Assembly (NCBI GenBank): GCA_029226205.1
Contig: JAQXXT010000080.1
Location: 1 to 34,982, forward strand
Direction: 5' to 3'
Source of the DNA: Prevotellaceae bacterium
Lineage (GTDB): Bacteria > Bacteroidota > Bacteroidia > Bacteroidales > Bacteroidaceae
Length of the DNA: 34,982 nucleotides
Below, piece after piece: positions 16,807-24,973 of the stretch. The translations under genes were made by a program, and so were the position numbers. How positions within the stretch are numbered: position 1 is the stretch's first letter; each line of letters starts with the position of its first letter. The notes beneath the pieces were generated by a model, which saw only the letters and a list, made by a program, of their open reading frames with translations, was not told where the DNA came from and made no database searches.

Positions 16807-17793
16807 TTATTTGTGAACAGATTCAGCAAGCCGCTTGAGCTTGCTGAATTTCTTTTCTGCCGCCTCCTGGCCAAGATCAATCATATGGCGGATATCGTCA
16901 GACTTGAAGTTAGCGACGCCGTAACCTTTAAGGACGGGATTGATGTAGATATCTGCATCCTTGCGGTTACGGTTGTAGTTGACAAAGTCAGGACGTTGCC
17001 GCAGCCATTTCAATCCTTTACCCATGAACTTACTGATTTTCTTCGGGGTAAAATCCGGGTGTTTGTTTTGCGTGAGGTCGATAGCAATGACGATGTCAGC
17101 GCCCATTTTCCGGGCTACATCGACAGGGAGGTTGTTCACGAGGCCACCGTCGAGCATGACGAGAGAGTCGAGATCAACCGGTTTGAAGACACCAGGGATA
17201 GCCATACTCGCACGCATCGCCAATGGCAGTGAGCCATGGGAGAGAACGGCCGTGTTTCCTGTAAGGATATCGCAGGCAACAGCACGATAGGGGATAGGCA
17301 GATCATTGAAATCCATGGAGTCGGGATAGACGCCCGGGCCTTTGTAAACCTGACGTTCAGAAACGAGAGAGTCGAGGAACTGCAGTACACCGACACCTTT
17401 CATCAGTCCCACGCCTTTGATCTCCGGTACTTTTCCGTAGCCCTTTGCTTTCTTGTCATTGAAGAGTTTCACCCAATCCTGATGCATGAATAGGGAGTCG
17501 AGGTCATTAGCGCGATAGCCGATAGAATAAAGTCCACCGACGATAGAACCGATACTCGTACCAACGATATAATCGATAGGCACGCCGGCCCGTTCGATCT
17601 CTTTGAGGACACCGACTTCCGCGGCACCTTTTGCGCCGCCGCCACCAAGGACGAGGGCGATCTTCGGCCGTGGCTTATATTTATGCGTAGGTTTTGCAGC
17701 TTCCGCAGAAGTAAATAGACTGAACAAGATCAGCACGACCATGCTGACACGGAGATAAAATATTTTTCTTGTTTGGTTCATCTTGTTATTCAT
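16807..17793 (-). CDS. patatin-like phospholipase
   Basis: Probable lipid acyl hydrolase of the patatin/RssA type. The 328-residue protein has a signal peptide (about 1-32, ending TSAEA), the oxyanion loop GGGGAKGAA at 50-58, the nucleophile elbow GTSIGS with S80, and the catalytic aspartate D215 in DGGLVNN. It is secreted, most likely to the periplasm; the C-terminal beta-barrel of PlpD-type proteins is absent. Either of two ATGs (17793 or 17781) could be the start. Its promoter is interlocked with that of the divergent membrane-protein gene. Confidence 0.92.
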   Translation of the reverse strand: MNNKMNQTRKIFYLRVSMVVLILFSLFTSAEAAKPTHKYKPRPKIALVLGGGGAKGAAEVGVLKEIERAGVPIDYIVGTSIGSIVGGLYSIGYRANDLDSLFMHQDWVKLFNDKKAKGYGKVPEIKGVGLMKGVGVLQFLDSLVSERQVYKGPGVYPDSMDFNDLPIPYRAVACDILTGNTAVLSHGSLPLAMRASMAIPGVFKPVDLDSLVMLDGGLVNNLPVDVARKMGADIVIAIDLTQNKHPDFTPKKISKFMGKGLKWLRQRPDFVNYNRNRKDADIYINPVLKGYGVANFKSDDIRHMIDLGQEAAEKKFSKLKRLAESVHK

Positions 17794-17839
17794 AAAGATT
17801 AAGTATTGAGGACTTCATATTGATGCTTTGTCCCTTCTC

Positions 17840-17877
17840 TTTGCAAAGATACGAAAAAATATTGTATCTTTGCACAA
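17840..17877. promoter_or_regulatory. interlocked divergent promoters
   Basis: Plus strand: TTTG at 17840-17843 and TATCTTTG at 17865-17872, 21 bases apart, driving the membrane-protein gene at 17899. Minus strand: TATCTTTG at 17844-17851 with TTG at 17875-17877 (23 bases), driving the patatin gene. The -33 box of one promoter abuts the -7 box of the other, so polymerase bound to one strand should block the other. Confidence 0.6.
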
Positions 17878-17898
17878 TAGAAAAATAATATTCAAACA

Positions 17899-18768
17899 AT
17901 GCAAGGAAAACGTCAGAATTATTGGGGAAAGACGATCGCCTCTTTTCTCCTCGTACTCTTCACCATGCCTTTGGGACATGCGATGATGATGCTTATGGAT
18001 CGGTTCATGGATCCCGTTGCCGTACATTATGCCGGTTTTCTCATGGGGCTCGTTGGTTTCGTTATTGTGATCATCGGCGTGTTCGTCAAGGGGGATACGC
18101 GGCAGACTCTCTGTGGTCTCTTCGGCGGCCTCCTCTTTTGGACAGGCTGGGTTGAGTTTCTGTTTCAATATTATGCCAACCGTTACGGCACGCAACCGGA
18201 GATCGTCAATGGCGTTGTCGTTACGAGGCCGGAGTATCTGATCATGCCGGCGACGTTTGGCTTGTGGGTAATGGTCATGACATTATATATCTTCTGCACA
18301 CAGACCGGCTGTAATTTCATTAACTGGTGGCAGAAGCGGCTTTTCGGCAGTCGTCGTACGGAGATCGTGACGAGACCAATGACACGCCATGTCGCCATTG
18401 TGACATTTATGGAACTGAACATGATTCTCTGGACCAGTTATCTGGCACTGATGTTCTGTTATGATCCACGGTTTATTGGCGATCATAGTCCCGTGACCTT
18501 CCTTGTTGGTTTCGGCTGTCTTGTAGGATCGGTGTTTATGTTTCGCAAAGAACTGCGGTTGGCATCGTGGGGCGCGAATATCCGAATGGCGATTGCTACC
18601 GTCATCGTTTTCTGGACGCCCGTGGAGATCCTTGGACGAGTCAACTTCTTTACGGAAATATGGATTTATCCCGAGCGTTACAAAGGCCCGATGATCACAA
18701 TCCTCGTGGCCTTTCTCGTCCTTCTTGCCGCTGTGATTTATAAGGCGGTAAGAAGGCAAAAAATGTAG
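17899..18768 (+). CDS. multi-pass membrane protein of unknown function
   Basis: A 289-residue protein with about eight hydrophobic segments, including FLLVLFTMPLGHAMMMLMDR, a glycine-rich second helix near 44-65, and a final helix before the basic end RRQKM. A soluble loop around 143-160 is arginine-rich. I do not recognise a characterised family. The divergent arrangement with the patatin-like gene suggests a possible shared role in envelope lipids, but this is inference. The TAG stop is shared with a family B palindrome. Confidence 0.8.
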   Translation: MQGKRQNYWGKTIASFLLVLFTMPLGHAMMMLMDRFMDPVAVHYAGFLMGLVGFVIVIIGVFVKGDTRQTLCGLFGGLLFWTGWVEFLFQYYANRYGTQPEIVNGVVVTRPEYLIMPATFGLWVMVMTLYIFCTQTGCNFINWWQKRLFGSRRTEIVTRPMTRHVAIVTFMELNMILWTSYLALMFCYDPRFIGDHSPVTFLVGFGCLVGSVFMFRKELRLASWGANIRMAIATVIVFWTPVEILGRVNFFTEIWIYPERYKGPMITILVAFLVLLAAVIYKAVRRQKM

Positions 18769-18789
18769 GGATATGAATTATCATGTCCC
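18768..18789. repeat. family B palindrome between convergent genes
   Basis: GGGATATGAATTATCATGTC followed by CC. It begins on the last base of the TAG stop of the membrane-protein gene and ends seven bases before the stop of the phosphatase gene on the other strand, so it may serve both as a 3' hairpin. Confidence 0.65.
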
Positions 18790-18796
18790 GCCGAAC

Positions 18797-19267
18797 TTAT
18801 TCCATGGCTTTCAATAATCCTTCGCAACCATCCTCTATGAGGTCAAGAGCGAGTTCAAAGTCATCGGCGCCGCCATAATAGGGATCGGGGACGCTGTTGC
18901 GGCCTTTGAAATGAATGAAATAGTCAGCCATGCGGATCACCTTCTTACGGTCACTGTCCTGCCGCGCTTGACGTAGGATCGCTTTATAGTTGTCATCATC
19001 CATGACAATAATCTTATCGAAGTGGTCAAAATCTGTGGCTGCGTTGAACTGTCTGGCGATATGATTAACCGCATAGCCACGCAATCGGCCATGATCGCGC
19101 ATTCTCTTGTCAGGTAGCTGCCCTACATGCCAGGGGCCGATGCCGGCGGAGTCAATCTCGAAAGAATCTTCCAGTCCTGCTTTCTTCACCATCTTCTTCA
19201 TGATGGCGTCAGCAGCCGGAGAGCGACAGATATTACCGAGGCAGATAAATAGTAATTTTGTTTTCAT
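18797..19267 (-). CDS. low-molecular-weight protein-tyrosine phosphatase
   Basis: A 156-residue enzyme from the ATG at 19267. The P-loop CLGNICRS provides nucleophile C9 and R15 (C-x5-R), directly after the first strand, and VPDPYYGG near the C-terminus supplies the general acid D128. Both are diagnostic of the family. Such enzymes dephosphorylate tyrosine kinases or low-molecular-weight substrates in the cytoplasm. The frame extends 11 codons upstream, but the inner ATG (MKTKLLF) fits the family start. It follows the PAP2 chimera by 10 bases and is probably co-transcribed with it. Confidence 0.95.
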   Translation of the reverse strand: MKTKLLFICLGNICRSPAADAIMKKMVKKAGLEDSFEIDSAGIGPWHVGQLPDKRMRDHGRLRGYAVNHIARQFNAATDFDHFDKIIVMDDDNYKAILRQARQDSDRKKVIRMADYFIHFKGRNSVPDPYYGGADDFELALDLIEDGCEGLLKAME

Positions 19268-19277
19268 GCGTGCAAAA

Positions 19278-20462
19278 TTACATATTTTTTTCGGAAACAC
19301 AACGGATCTTCTGACTTTTCATTTCTCTGATCTTTTTCATTATTCTTGGGAGAAGCCAGTAGGCAAACCTGACGATAAGAATTCCGAGTCCCGCGCCAGC
19401 CACTACATCCGTCAGCCAATGGCGGTTGTTGTACATCCGCAGAAATCCCGTACAGGCCGCGATGAGATATCCGATGATGCCGATCAAAGATGATGTCGCT
19501 CCGTATTCCTGATACAGCAGTTCGGCACCTACGAAAGCCATGGTGGTATGTCCCGAAGGGAAAGAATTATGTGCGCTGAGGTCGGGCCGTTGAACATGAG
19601 TGTTGTTCTTCAGAAAGGTGACGCTGCTCTCCTGCATGGCAATAGAGATGGTTGTCACAATAATTTGTTCCCCAAGATTACAGCGGTGCGCAATCATTGT
19701 GACATCCTGGTTGATAAGGTTCTTACTGAACTGCAGCGTGATGGTGTTGGTTGTGGCATCACGCTTAACGACTGTCAGTGTGACAACATCGGGATAGAGG
19801 CCCGTGGAAGGGACTTCCTTCGTCGTTCCGTCAGCCATCTTCACTGTAGCAGTAGCAGCATCGTCAGCCGTGACGCCAAAGATCTTCTGCAGGTCAGACT
19901 TCTTAATATTATAAGGTACACAGATCGTATACCAGTCGTTCTGTTTGAAGCGCGAGAAGTTACGTACCGGATCTTCCTTTTCTTTCTCAGAGTCCATCAT
20001 ATTAGCAAGGATGAACTGGTGCCAGCCCGTATAATCCTTGTCGTAGGTCTTTGTCTTATCGGTCAATACGCCGCTGACATCGGGCGTGACGGTAACATTT
20101 CCGTTTTGATCTGTTGTCTCTGTACAGTTGGCGAAGGACCATGTCGTCTTACTCTTATCCCAAGCTCCCCAGGTATATCCCGTATAGGCTGTGATATAGG
20201 CATGGTTCCATTCGGCCTGGCTCGGCCAGTGAAGCAGGTTACCCTTGGTATCGGTGGCGTGAGTATTATCCTCCAAGGTATAGACACGCGTAGGATCGGT
20301 ATACTTAGCGAGATTATCCGCATCGACAGTAGAGGGGTAGTGGAGGACGGCGAAAGAGACGTTGTTCTCTTTGAGATAGGCCTTCTCATTGACACCCTTG
20401 GAGGCGTCGAAGCCATTATTCTTGAAAGCAAGTATTGACTTTTCTTCGGTAGATATGTTCAA
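19278..20462 (-). CDS. chimeric protein: BspA-like surface segment joined to PAP2 phosphatase
   Basis: The 394-residue frame has two unrelated parts. Residues about 1-255 resemble the region after the leucine-rich repeats of BspA-like Bacteroidales surface proteins (FAVLHYPSTV, HWPSQAEWNHAYITA, GYTWGAWDKS, NDWYTICVPYNI). Residues about 258-394 are the C-terminal part of a membrane PAP2 phosphatase with a complete active site: K285-x6-RP, PSGH at 302-305, R342, H348 and D352. The join is near nucleotide 19690. There is no signal peptide, the first PAP2 helices are missing, and the only upstream start is TTG at 20462 with a stop three codons before. A TATCTTTG element lies at 20485-20492. This may be a recombination product, possibly non-functional, or an assembly error. 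Confidence 0.75.
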   Translation of the reverse strand: MNISTEEKSILAFKNNGFDASKGVNEKAYLKENNVSFAVLHYPSTVDADNLAKYTDPTRVYTLEDNTHATDTKGNLLHWPSQAEWNHAYITAYTGYTWGAWDKSKTTWSFANCTETTDQNGNVTVTPDVSGVLTDKTKTYDKDYTGWHQFILANMMDSEKEKEDPVRNFSRFKQNDWYTICVPYNIKKSDLQKIFGVTADDAATATVKMADGTTKEVPSTGLYPDVVTLTVVKRDATTNTITLQFSKNLINQDVTMIAHRCNLGEQIIVTTISIAMQESSVTFLKNNTHVQRPDLSAHNSFPSGHTTMAFVGAELLYQEYGATSSLIGIIGYLIAACTGFLRMYNNRHWLTDVVAGAGLGILIVRFAYWLLPRIMKKIREMKSQKIRCVSEKNM

Positions 20463-20484
20463 CTTTGCTTATTTCATCTGTGTG

Positions 20485-20492
20485 CAAAGATA
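20485..20492 (-). promoter_or_regulatory. -7 element upstream of the PAP2 chimera
   Basis: The minus strand reads TATCTTTG, 23 bases before the TTG start. It suggests that the original promoter of the PAP2-phosphatase operon survives although the coding start has changed. Confidence 0.45.
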
Positions 20493-20641
20493 TGAAAAAA
20501 AATATCTCGATGCAAGTGGAAAACACAGATTGAAACATTTATAGCATGCAAAAACTCGCTTTTTGCGCAAACTGTTGAAAAATCCTTACAAACTAGTATT
20601 ATTCTTTAAGGTATTTCATGATCGGGAAGAGAAAAATTGTG

Positions 20642-21409
20642 CTATCTCTCCTTCTTTAAGAAGAAGAGATGATCCTTATCGCCCTTATCCGGTTCAAAGA
20701 AGAAACCATCGATGAGGAACCCTTTCAGACGGTCGGGATTCTTGATCCCGTTTTTGATGACATACCGCGCCATGGCTCCTCGACAACTCTTGGCATACAT
20801 GGAGACGATCTTGAAACTGTCACGCTTGTCAACATAAAACAGTGGTTGGATAACCTGTACTTCTTCTTTCACCCGTTTCCAGTCGAAGAGATGCTCGAAT
20901 TCTTCCGTAGCGAGATGAAGAAGAATACCGTCGTCCGCTTGAACACGATGGATCAGCAGGTCTGTCAGTCGTTCTTTCCACCAGGCAAAGAGAGTCTTGC
21001 CCTCTGTAACTTCCAGTTTTACTTTTCCTTCCAAGCGATAAGGGTGGATAAGGTCCAGGGGACGCAACATGCCATAGAGGAAAGAAAGGATGATGAGGTG
21101 ATCCTGGGCTTTCAGGAAGTTGCTCCTAGAGAAGTCTTCCGCATGAAGATATTTATAGGCCTGCCCATGATAAGCCAGGATCGCGGGTAACTCCTCTGTC
21201 GGGTTGAAGAAACTCTGGTAGCGACGGTGATTCTCCAGGGCTATGGCATTGCTGCAATGGAGCGTCTTTGCCAAAGCGCTGACCTCCATTTGTCCCAGTT
21301 CCAAAGCTATCTCTCCGGCTTCCTTCTCAAACAGTGGACGGGAAGTGTCGGGCGTAGAGACCTCCGTCCTTTCATTCATGATTTTTGCACTGGCGAGAAT
21401 GATCTGCAT
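20642..21409 (-). CDS. yaaA: YaaA family peroxide-stress protein
   Basis: The 255-residue protein matches the YaaA/UPF0246 family along its length: N-terminal MQIILASAKIM, AYHGQAYKYL, LSFLYGMLRPLDLIHPYRLEGKV, VKEEVQVIQPLFYVD, and a C-terminal FKIVSMYAKSCRGAMARYVI. In E. coli YaaA lowers free iron during hydrogen peroxide stress and family members bind DNA; that role here is inferred by family. The ATG lies 14 bases from an unusual set of three 22-bp palindromic tandem repeats. Confidence 0.93.
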   Translation of the reverse strand: MQIILASAKIMNERTEVSTPDTSRPLFEKEAGEIALELGQMEVSALAKTLHCSNAIALENHRRYQSFFNPTEELPAILAYHGQAYKYLHAEDFSRSNFLKAQDHLIILSFLYGMLRPLDLIHPYRLEGKVKLEVTEGKTLFAWWKERLTDLLIHRVQADDGILLHLATEEFEHLFDWKRVKEEVQVIQPLFYVDKRDSFKIVSMYAKSCRGAMARYVIKNGIKNPDRLKGFLIDGFFFEPDKGDKDHLFFLKKER

Positions 21410-21423
21410 AAGCTATATTTTTG

Positions 21424-21487
21424 TTGTGCAAAGGCCTTGCACATGTTGTGCATAGGCTCTGCACACTTTGTGCATGACCTTTGCACA
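21424..21487. repeat. three 22-bp tandem palindromic repeats upstream of yaaA
   Basis: TTGTGCA starts at 21424, 21446 and 21468, an exact 22-base period, and each is followed by TGCACA (21438-21443, 21460-21465, 21482-21487). Each unit is thus an imperfect palindrome TTGTGCA-n7-8-TGCACA, with central bases varying. They lie in the 5' region of yaaA and could be an operator array or form leader hairpins. Confidence 0.8.
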
Positions 21488-21527
21488 GTTATTATTTAAC
21501 GTATAGTATTCGATAAACCCTGTCTGA

Positions 21528-21573
21528 GGAACATGATCAATCATGTCTGCGGAACATGATCAATCATGTCCCT
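21528..21573. repeat. tandem pair of family B palindromes
   Basis: Two units, GGAACATGATCAATCATGTC at 21528-21547 and again at 21551-21570, repeat with a 23-base period. The second ends in CCTA, whose complement TAGGG contains the stop of the GNAT-Nudix gene. Confidence 0.75.
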
Positions 21574-22618
21574 ACAGCAAGTCGGTGTAGAGAGCGAAAT
21601 ATTTCCAAAGTGGGGTGGCGAGAGGAGCCTGCATGATTTCGCCGTTCATGAGCATCCCCAATACTTCTTCTTTATTAATAAGGTATACTGAGATGTCCTC
21701 CGTCGTATCAAGATGGCGCTTGCCGGTAGGCTCAACACCTTTGGCGTAGAAGCCATACATCTTATTGTCCTGTACGCCGCCCTGAGCGTATTCCACGGAG
21801 AGGGAATGCCATTCACCACCGACATATCCTGTCTCTTCCTCCAACTCCCGTTGTGCGGCTTTCAATGGTTCCTCACCTTTCTCTACGATTCCTGCCGGTA
21901 TTTCTGTGAGAATATCCTGTACGGCATGGCGGTATTGACGCTCAAGAATAAGTTTCCCGTCCGTTGTCTCAGCAACGATGCAGACTACGGGGGAGAAATG
22001 AAGATGATAGAACTCATCGTAAACGGTACCGTCGGGCAACTGTACCTTTTCTTTATAGGCATCAAGATGAGGCCGGTGAATCAGATTCTCTGATGCGAGG
22101 ACTTTCCAGCGCAGTGCGTCATCATAGAAAGTGACTGTCCGCAGCGCTTTCGTCATCCAGATAGATGTTGCCGTATGTCCGGACGCTCCCACCTGATGGT
22201 CAATGCGGCGGAATCCCAGTCGCTCATACATCTTCACGGCACCTGCAAATTCCGGGAAGGTCTCCAGATAAGCCGTGTGATAACCAAGCACCACAGCCGA
22301 CTGCAGCGCTTTCTCAAAGAGGATGCCTCCCGTTCCTTTCCCCCGTTCATTCTGATCGACATAGAACTTGACGATCTCGCACCAGCCTGTAGGCAGTCCC
22401 GCTGTAGGATATACGCCGCAAGAACCGATAACCGTCCCTTGCTCTTCGGCTACCCAAAGTACGGACAACGGACAAGCCTCAAAGACTTCGTACTGATGAT
22501 TTGTGGCATCGTCGTCATAGACGGTATGCCGTTTTTCCATATTATACTCATCGAAAGGCGCCCGGATGAGGCTGGCTATTCGTTGATTGTCTTCTTTCTC
22601 TATTCTTCTAATGATCAT
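21572..22618 (-). CDS. GNAT acetyltransferase fused to Nudix hydrolase
   Basis: A 348-residue two-domain protein. Residues 1-158 are a GNAT N-acetyltransferase with the acetyl-CoA loop QNERGKGTGG at 89-98 and a typical C-terminal AGAVKMYERLGF. Residues about 185-348 are a Nudix hydrolase: the box G243-Y265 fits G-x5-E-x7-RE-U-x-EE-x-G-U exactly (GIVEKG, then AAQRELEEETGY). The preceding EIPAGIVE resembles ADP-sugar pyrophosphatases, so ADP-ribose or an ADP-sugar is a reasonable substrate guess. The GNAT target is unknown. It follows the subtilase by 34 bases. The TAG stop lies in a family B repeat. Confidence 0.93.
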   Translation of the reverse strand: MIIRRIEKEDNQRIASLIRAPFDEYNMEKRHTVYDDDATNHQYEVFEACPLSVLWVAEEQGTVIGSCGVYPTAGLPTGWCEIVKFYVDQNERGKGTGGILFEKALQSAVVLGYHTAYLETFPEFAGAVKMYERLGFRRIDHQVGASGHTATSIWMTKALRTVTFYDDALRWKVLASENLIHRPHLDAYKEKVQLPDGTVYDEFYHLHFSPVVCIVAETTDGKLILERQYRHAVQDILTEIPAGIVEKGEEPLKAAQRELEEETGYVGGEWHSLSVEYAQGGVQDNKMYGFYAKGVEPTGKRHLDTTEDISVYLINKEEVLGMLMNGEIMQAPLATPLWKYFALYTDLL

Positions 22619-22652
22619 TGTTTCTGTATCTTATTTTATTAGTTTATACTCA

Positions 22653-24749
22653 TTATCTTACGATCACAGCCTTTCCATGTGAGATAAATAATCCGTGGAG
22701 AGGCTTTTTTACCTGGCGTCCATCAGGAAGGAACCATCGCTGATCAGTATTGACCGGTAGAGGGACTTCATGAATACCGGCAGCTACCTTTTCCAATACG
22801 AGTTTCATTCCTGCCGCCGCATCAATCTCGCCATAGCCATAGGAATTATTGGGATAATCGATATCTGATTGATAACGGCGGGCCGTGCGGGCGAAGATCT
22901 CACGACAGTCCTGCGGCGTTAATGTCGGATCAGCCTGCAGCCAAAGCGCGATGATTCCTGTCACTACCGGAGCCGACATCGACGTGCCACTATTGGCAAA
23001 CCAAGCATAGCGGCGTCCGTTCTCTTCAAAATATCTGATGCCACTCTTCGTCTCTCCCGTGGTCAGTTTTCCCTGACTCAAATAGTAACTGCTGTAGGCG
23101 GCGATGATATTGGCTCCCGGCGCCAGTATATCCGGTTTGATACTGTCATTGAGGGCAGGCCCGACGGAGGAGAAATTAGCTTTCTGTCCATGGGTCCCAT
23201 GGTCAAAGACCGTGGTTTCCCCATCGCTGTTTGGGAAAAGTGTACGCCAGGCTGATGCGCCCACGGCGATGACGGACGGGCAGGCGGCAGGCATCAGTAC
23301 TTGATGGGAGCACTCACCGCCACTAAGGGAGGAGTCTAATGTCGTTGTGGCGAACAGACTGTTATCGGCATACATCTCTACGTCAGCATCTTTTCCGATG
23401 ATATCCACGACGGCCGTTAGTCCGCTCTTGCTATAGCCTTTCAGTATCCAGTCACAGATGAGATCCTCTGCATGGTAACAGGAAGGATACAACGTAGCCT
23501 CGCAGATTATGTTGTGCGTACCGGCCTTGATGGTATCGGTCAGCGTAGAGTCTTTAGCCGTAGCAATGGAGCGGATATTCGTCTCGTAGACTCCCACTTG
23601 TTGACTGCCCGCAAAGAATCTTATTCTGGTGGTATAGTCTCCCTTTGATTTTGTAAAGAACATTCTACCGTCATCAAAAGGATAAAAAGCCGCGCCATCC
23701 CGTTCCGTTCCTCTTTCTTTCAACAGATATTCATGGCGTCCTCCCTCGTTTCCTGCTGAGGCTACAAGGATTCTGCCGGGACCGGTGAGTCTGGAAAGTA
23801 CTTCCCCGTAGAGTATGTCATCACCGGAGAAGTCGGCACGGGAGCCTTCACTGAAGTTGATCACGCAAGGACGGCCCAACTGCTTGGCTTGATCGAAAAT
23901 ATATTTGAAAGCGAGGGCGTCCATGGCCGTGGTATACTTGTAAGCATCCAGAGAGTCGATAATGCCGGCACTATAGTCGTCACTTGTTCCGTTGACCACG
24001 AGACAAAGGTCACTGCCTGGCGCCATCCCTTTGTACAGTGCCGTTGTTCCCACGCCTTCCGTTCCTGATCCTGCCGCGGTTGAGGCTGTATGTGTGCCAT
24101 GCGTCTGTACATAACCGTCACGGGGACACCCCAGTTTTAAAAGAGCCTCTCGGCCTTGATAATCCCTGCCGACAGGTAATGTACTCCCCAGGGTATCCGT
24201 AGATAATTGATCCCATATCGAGAGAATGCGGTATTTGCTCATGTCGGAACTGTAGAAAGTAGGGTGGGTGAGGTCAAAGCCGATATCGACAACTCCAACG
24301 ACCACGCCACTGCCATCATAGCCTTGCGGCAGATCATCTCCTTGCCATACGGGTGTAGCTTGGACGATGACAGCTGTCGTATCCAGACAAAGTCGGGCGG
24401 AAGGGCCCGCCTCTATTCGTAAGACAGAGGGAGAGGAAGCAAGCTGACGGATCTTTCCAACGGGGATGGAAGCTATAACGATGTCGTTCCAACGTGCATA
24501 GACCTGACAACCCTGCTTGCTCAGTGTACTCGTTGGCTCGGAGGTTTTGATGAATGCCGTCAACAAGGAAACTTTTGTCTTTCTTCCGGCAATACGGTAA
24601 GAAGAATGTTGCTGCTGTTGACAGATTTCCCTGACCCATCCGGATAATTTTTGATTCTCCAAATGGGTATGATCATTTTGCTGCGCCATGATTGGCAGCG
24701 TCATGCAGAGCGAGAGAAAAATCAACCATACGGTTCTTACTAGCTTCAT
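22653..24749 (-). CDS. secreted subtilisin-like serine protease (S8)
   Basis: A 698-residue exported protease. Residues 1-22 are a signal peptide ending PIMAQ. About 45-115 resembles a propeptide-like domain, and the catalytic domain carries D155 (VVDIGFD), H217 (QTHGTHTAS) and S590 (NSGTSMSAP). About 330-500 inserts a beta-rich domain between the histidine and the serine, as in large Bacteroidetes subtilases. The C-terminal 30 residues (WFLPDGRQVKKPLHGLFI, then GKAVIVR) match a short motif, xxDGRxVxxPxxGxxxxxGKxVxV, common at the ends of secreted Prevotella proteins and possibly a sorting signal. The promoter is at 24769-24801. Confidence 0.93.
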   Translation of the reverse strand: MKLVRTVWLIFLSLCMTLPIMAQQNDHTHLENQKLSGWVREICQQQQHSSYRIAGRKTKVSLLTAFIKTSEPTSTLSKQGCQVYARWNDIVIASIPVGKIRQLASSPSVLRIEAGPSARLCLDTTAVIVQATPVWQGDDLPQGYDGSGVVVGVVDIGFDLTHPTFYSSDMSKYRILSIWDQLSTDTLGSTLPVGRDYQGREALLKLGCPRDGYVQTHGTHTASTAAGSGTEGVGTTALYKGMAPGSDLCLVVNGTSDDYSAGIIDSLDAYKYTTAMDALAFKYIFDQAKQLGRPCVINFSEGSRADFSGDDILYGEVLSRLTGPGRILVASAGNEGGRHEYLLKERGTERDGAAFYPFDDGRMFFTKSKGDYTTRIRFFAGSQQVGVYETNIRSIATAKDSTLTDTIKAGTHNIICEATLYPSCYHAEDLICDWILKGYSKSGLTAVVDIIGKDADVEMYADNSLFATTTLDSSLSGGECSHQVLMPAACPSVIAVGASAWRTLFPNSDGETTVFDHGTHGQKANFSSVGPALNDSIKPDILAPGANIIAAYSSYYLSQGKLTTGETKSGIRYFEENGRRYAWFANSGTSMSAPVVTGIIALWLQADPTLTPQDCREIFARTARRYQSDIDYPNNSYGYGEIDAAAGMKLVLEKVAAGIHEVPLPVNTDQRWFLPDGRQVKKPLHGLFISHGKAVIVR

Positions 24750-24768
24750 ACGCCTTCATTTTCTGTTG

Positions 24769-24801
24769 CAAAGATACAAAATTTTGGAGGATTATCACAA
24801 A
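24769..24801 (-). promoter_or_regulatory. promoter of the subtilase gene
   Basis: On the minus strand TTTG at 24798-24801 and TATCTTTG at 24769-24776 are separated by 21 bases; the ATG follows at 24749. Confidence 0.6.
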
Positions 24802-24852
24802 GACGAAGACATAAAAAATGGGAACCCCAACGAGATTCCCATTTAACTCTTG

Positions 24853-24941
24853 CGGAAGTAGAGGGATTCAAACCCCCGATACGCGAAAGGGCGTATACCG
24901 GATTTCGAGTCCAGCGCATTCGGTCACTCTGCCATACTTCC
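24853..24941 (-). tRNA. tRNA-Ser (anticodon CGA)
   Basis: An 89-base class II tRNA. The acceptor GGAAGTA pairs with TACTTCC, discriminator G, and CCA is not encoded. The anticodon stem CTGGA/TCCGG with loop CTCGAAA gives CGA. The long variable arm has stem TACGC/GCGTA around CCTTTC, and the T arm GGGGG TTTGAAT CCCTC follows. It lies downstream of tRNA-Pro on the same strand, separated by a repeat array. Confidence 0.95.
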
Positions 24942-24973
24942 TTTTCTTCCTCCCATGCTTCCTTTTCTTCCTC

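Noticed and set aside
19548..20438. Long plus-strand ORF (296 codons) opposite the PAP2 chimera
   Set aside because: The opposite frame carries the PAP2 active-site motifs and BspA-like motifs; this one has none.
21424..21487. DnaA boxes or a replication origin at the 22-bp repeats
   Set aside because: The units do not contain TTATnCACA, there is no dnaA or rep gene nearby, and no AT-rich unwinding region adjoins.
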